From Candidatus Gastranaerophilales bacterium (GTDB taxonomy: Bacteria > Cyanobacteriota > Vampirovibrionia > Gastranaerophilales > Gastranaerophilaceae): 50,842 nt of DNA. The notes under the pieces were generated by a model. That model was not told where the DNA came from, ran no database searches, and worked only from the letters and a program-made list of their open reading frames with translations. Positions 50,584 through 50,842 of this stretch are shown here, one piece after another. A program made the position numbers and the translations under genes. How positions within the stretch are numbered: position 1 is the first letter of the stretch; every line of letters begins with the position of its first letter. Where the stretch lies: NCBI GenBank assembly GCA_944322885.1, contig CALUQH010000004.1, positions 1 through 50,842 on the forward strand. Direction: 5' to 3'.

Positions 50584-50842
50584 TGCGGGAACTCTGCGTC
50601 CCCGCACCCCGCACCCAATGTTCTTTTTCTTTGTTGCGATGCAAAGAAAAAGAACATTGGATAAGAAAAAGAAACACGCAAATAGTTTAATCTGCACTAA
50701 ATTCAACCCGTGCGGATGAACTCGCTATATCTTTCCGTCATTCCGAACTCGTTTCGGAATCTCTTTACCGCTCAAACAGCATCCGCTTTGACGATGTTTC
50801 ATTAAGTGCAGATTATTATATTTTACGTGCGCTTTAGCGCAC
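50584..50842. repeat. Repeat-dense right end without genes
   Basis: No gene is seen after coaD. The sequence holds TGCGGG/CCCGCA (50584-50606); a perfect 19-bp inverted repeat with arms at 50615-50633 and 50642-50660 (starting CCAATGTTC, ending GAACATTGG); an element bounded by TAATCTGCACT (50688-50698) and AGTGCAGATTA (50805-50815) that encloses ATTCCGAA-CTCGT-TTCGGAAT (50740-50760); and GTGCGCT-TT-AGCGCAC (50827-50842). This looks like several dispersed palindromic elements side by side. Confidence 0.75.

Overview
The window looks like a chromosomal segment of an AT-rich, Gram-negative, gut-type bacterium, most likely a non-photosynthetic cyanobacterial relative (Gastranaerophilales / Vampirovibrionia, formerly Melainabacteria). 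This assignment is inference. It rests on several prepilin-like proteins with the stereotyped A/FTLAEVLxTLGxxGVVAA signature, KDO synthesis (kdsA), flagellar rod genes, and a dihydropteroate synthase with a long N-terminal extension.

Positions 1-5538 are accessory DNA. They hold the end of a type I restriction specificity subunit, a small serine recombinase, a DUF2958-like protein, a regulator read from a divergent promoter pair, a structured RNA leader, an unknown 297-residue protein and a large serine integrase. The last codons of the integrase lie inside an intact tRNA-Leu(GAG), so this is one end of an integrated element. The other end lies left of the window.

From 5585 on the content is core-like. 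In order: glycosyltransferase; flagellar rod genes (flgF/flgG-like, flgB, flgC); prepilin 1; S4 protein; phosphoesterase; CNNM/CorC protein; FliA/WhiG-type sigma factor; OmpA/MotB-like protein; inactive M16 homologue; tmk; adk-map; gyrB; degenerate HD-GYP protein; rsmH with an FtsL-like gene; gltX; DivIC-like protein; TPR protein; minigluzincin-like protein; prepilin 2; S41 protease; cdd; radical SAM protein; a glycine-zipper gene pair; folP; two more prepilins; gatB; SIS protein; pheS; kdsA; the rpmG-tRNA-Trp-secE-nusG-rplK-rplA ribosomal/transcription operon; two related small proteins; coaD; and a repeat-rich right end.

The most interesting signal is in the prepilins. Three genes (near 10.0, 32.0 and 40.0 kb) each have a run of exactly ten G or C in or before an unusually long leader. 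At each locus an upstream ATG fails to reach the pilin frame by one base, and an 11-base run would join them. The leaders are related to each other in that joined frame. This fits phase-variable prepilins whose switch sits in a leader removed by prepilin peptidase. Systematic homopolymer miscalling or transcriptional slippage are live alternatives. Other signals include leaderless promoters with a fixed 6-nt spacing, a hairpin repeat starting at stop codons of flgB, flgG and gyrB, L1-operator-like leaders before both rplK and rplA, a CRP-like palindrome before rpmG, and a hairpin holding the folP start codon.
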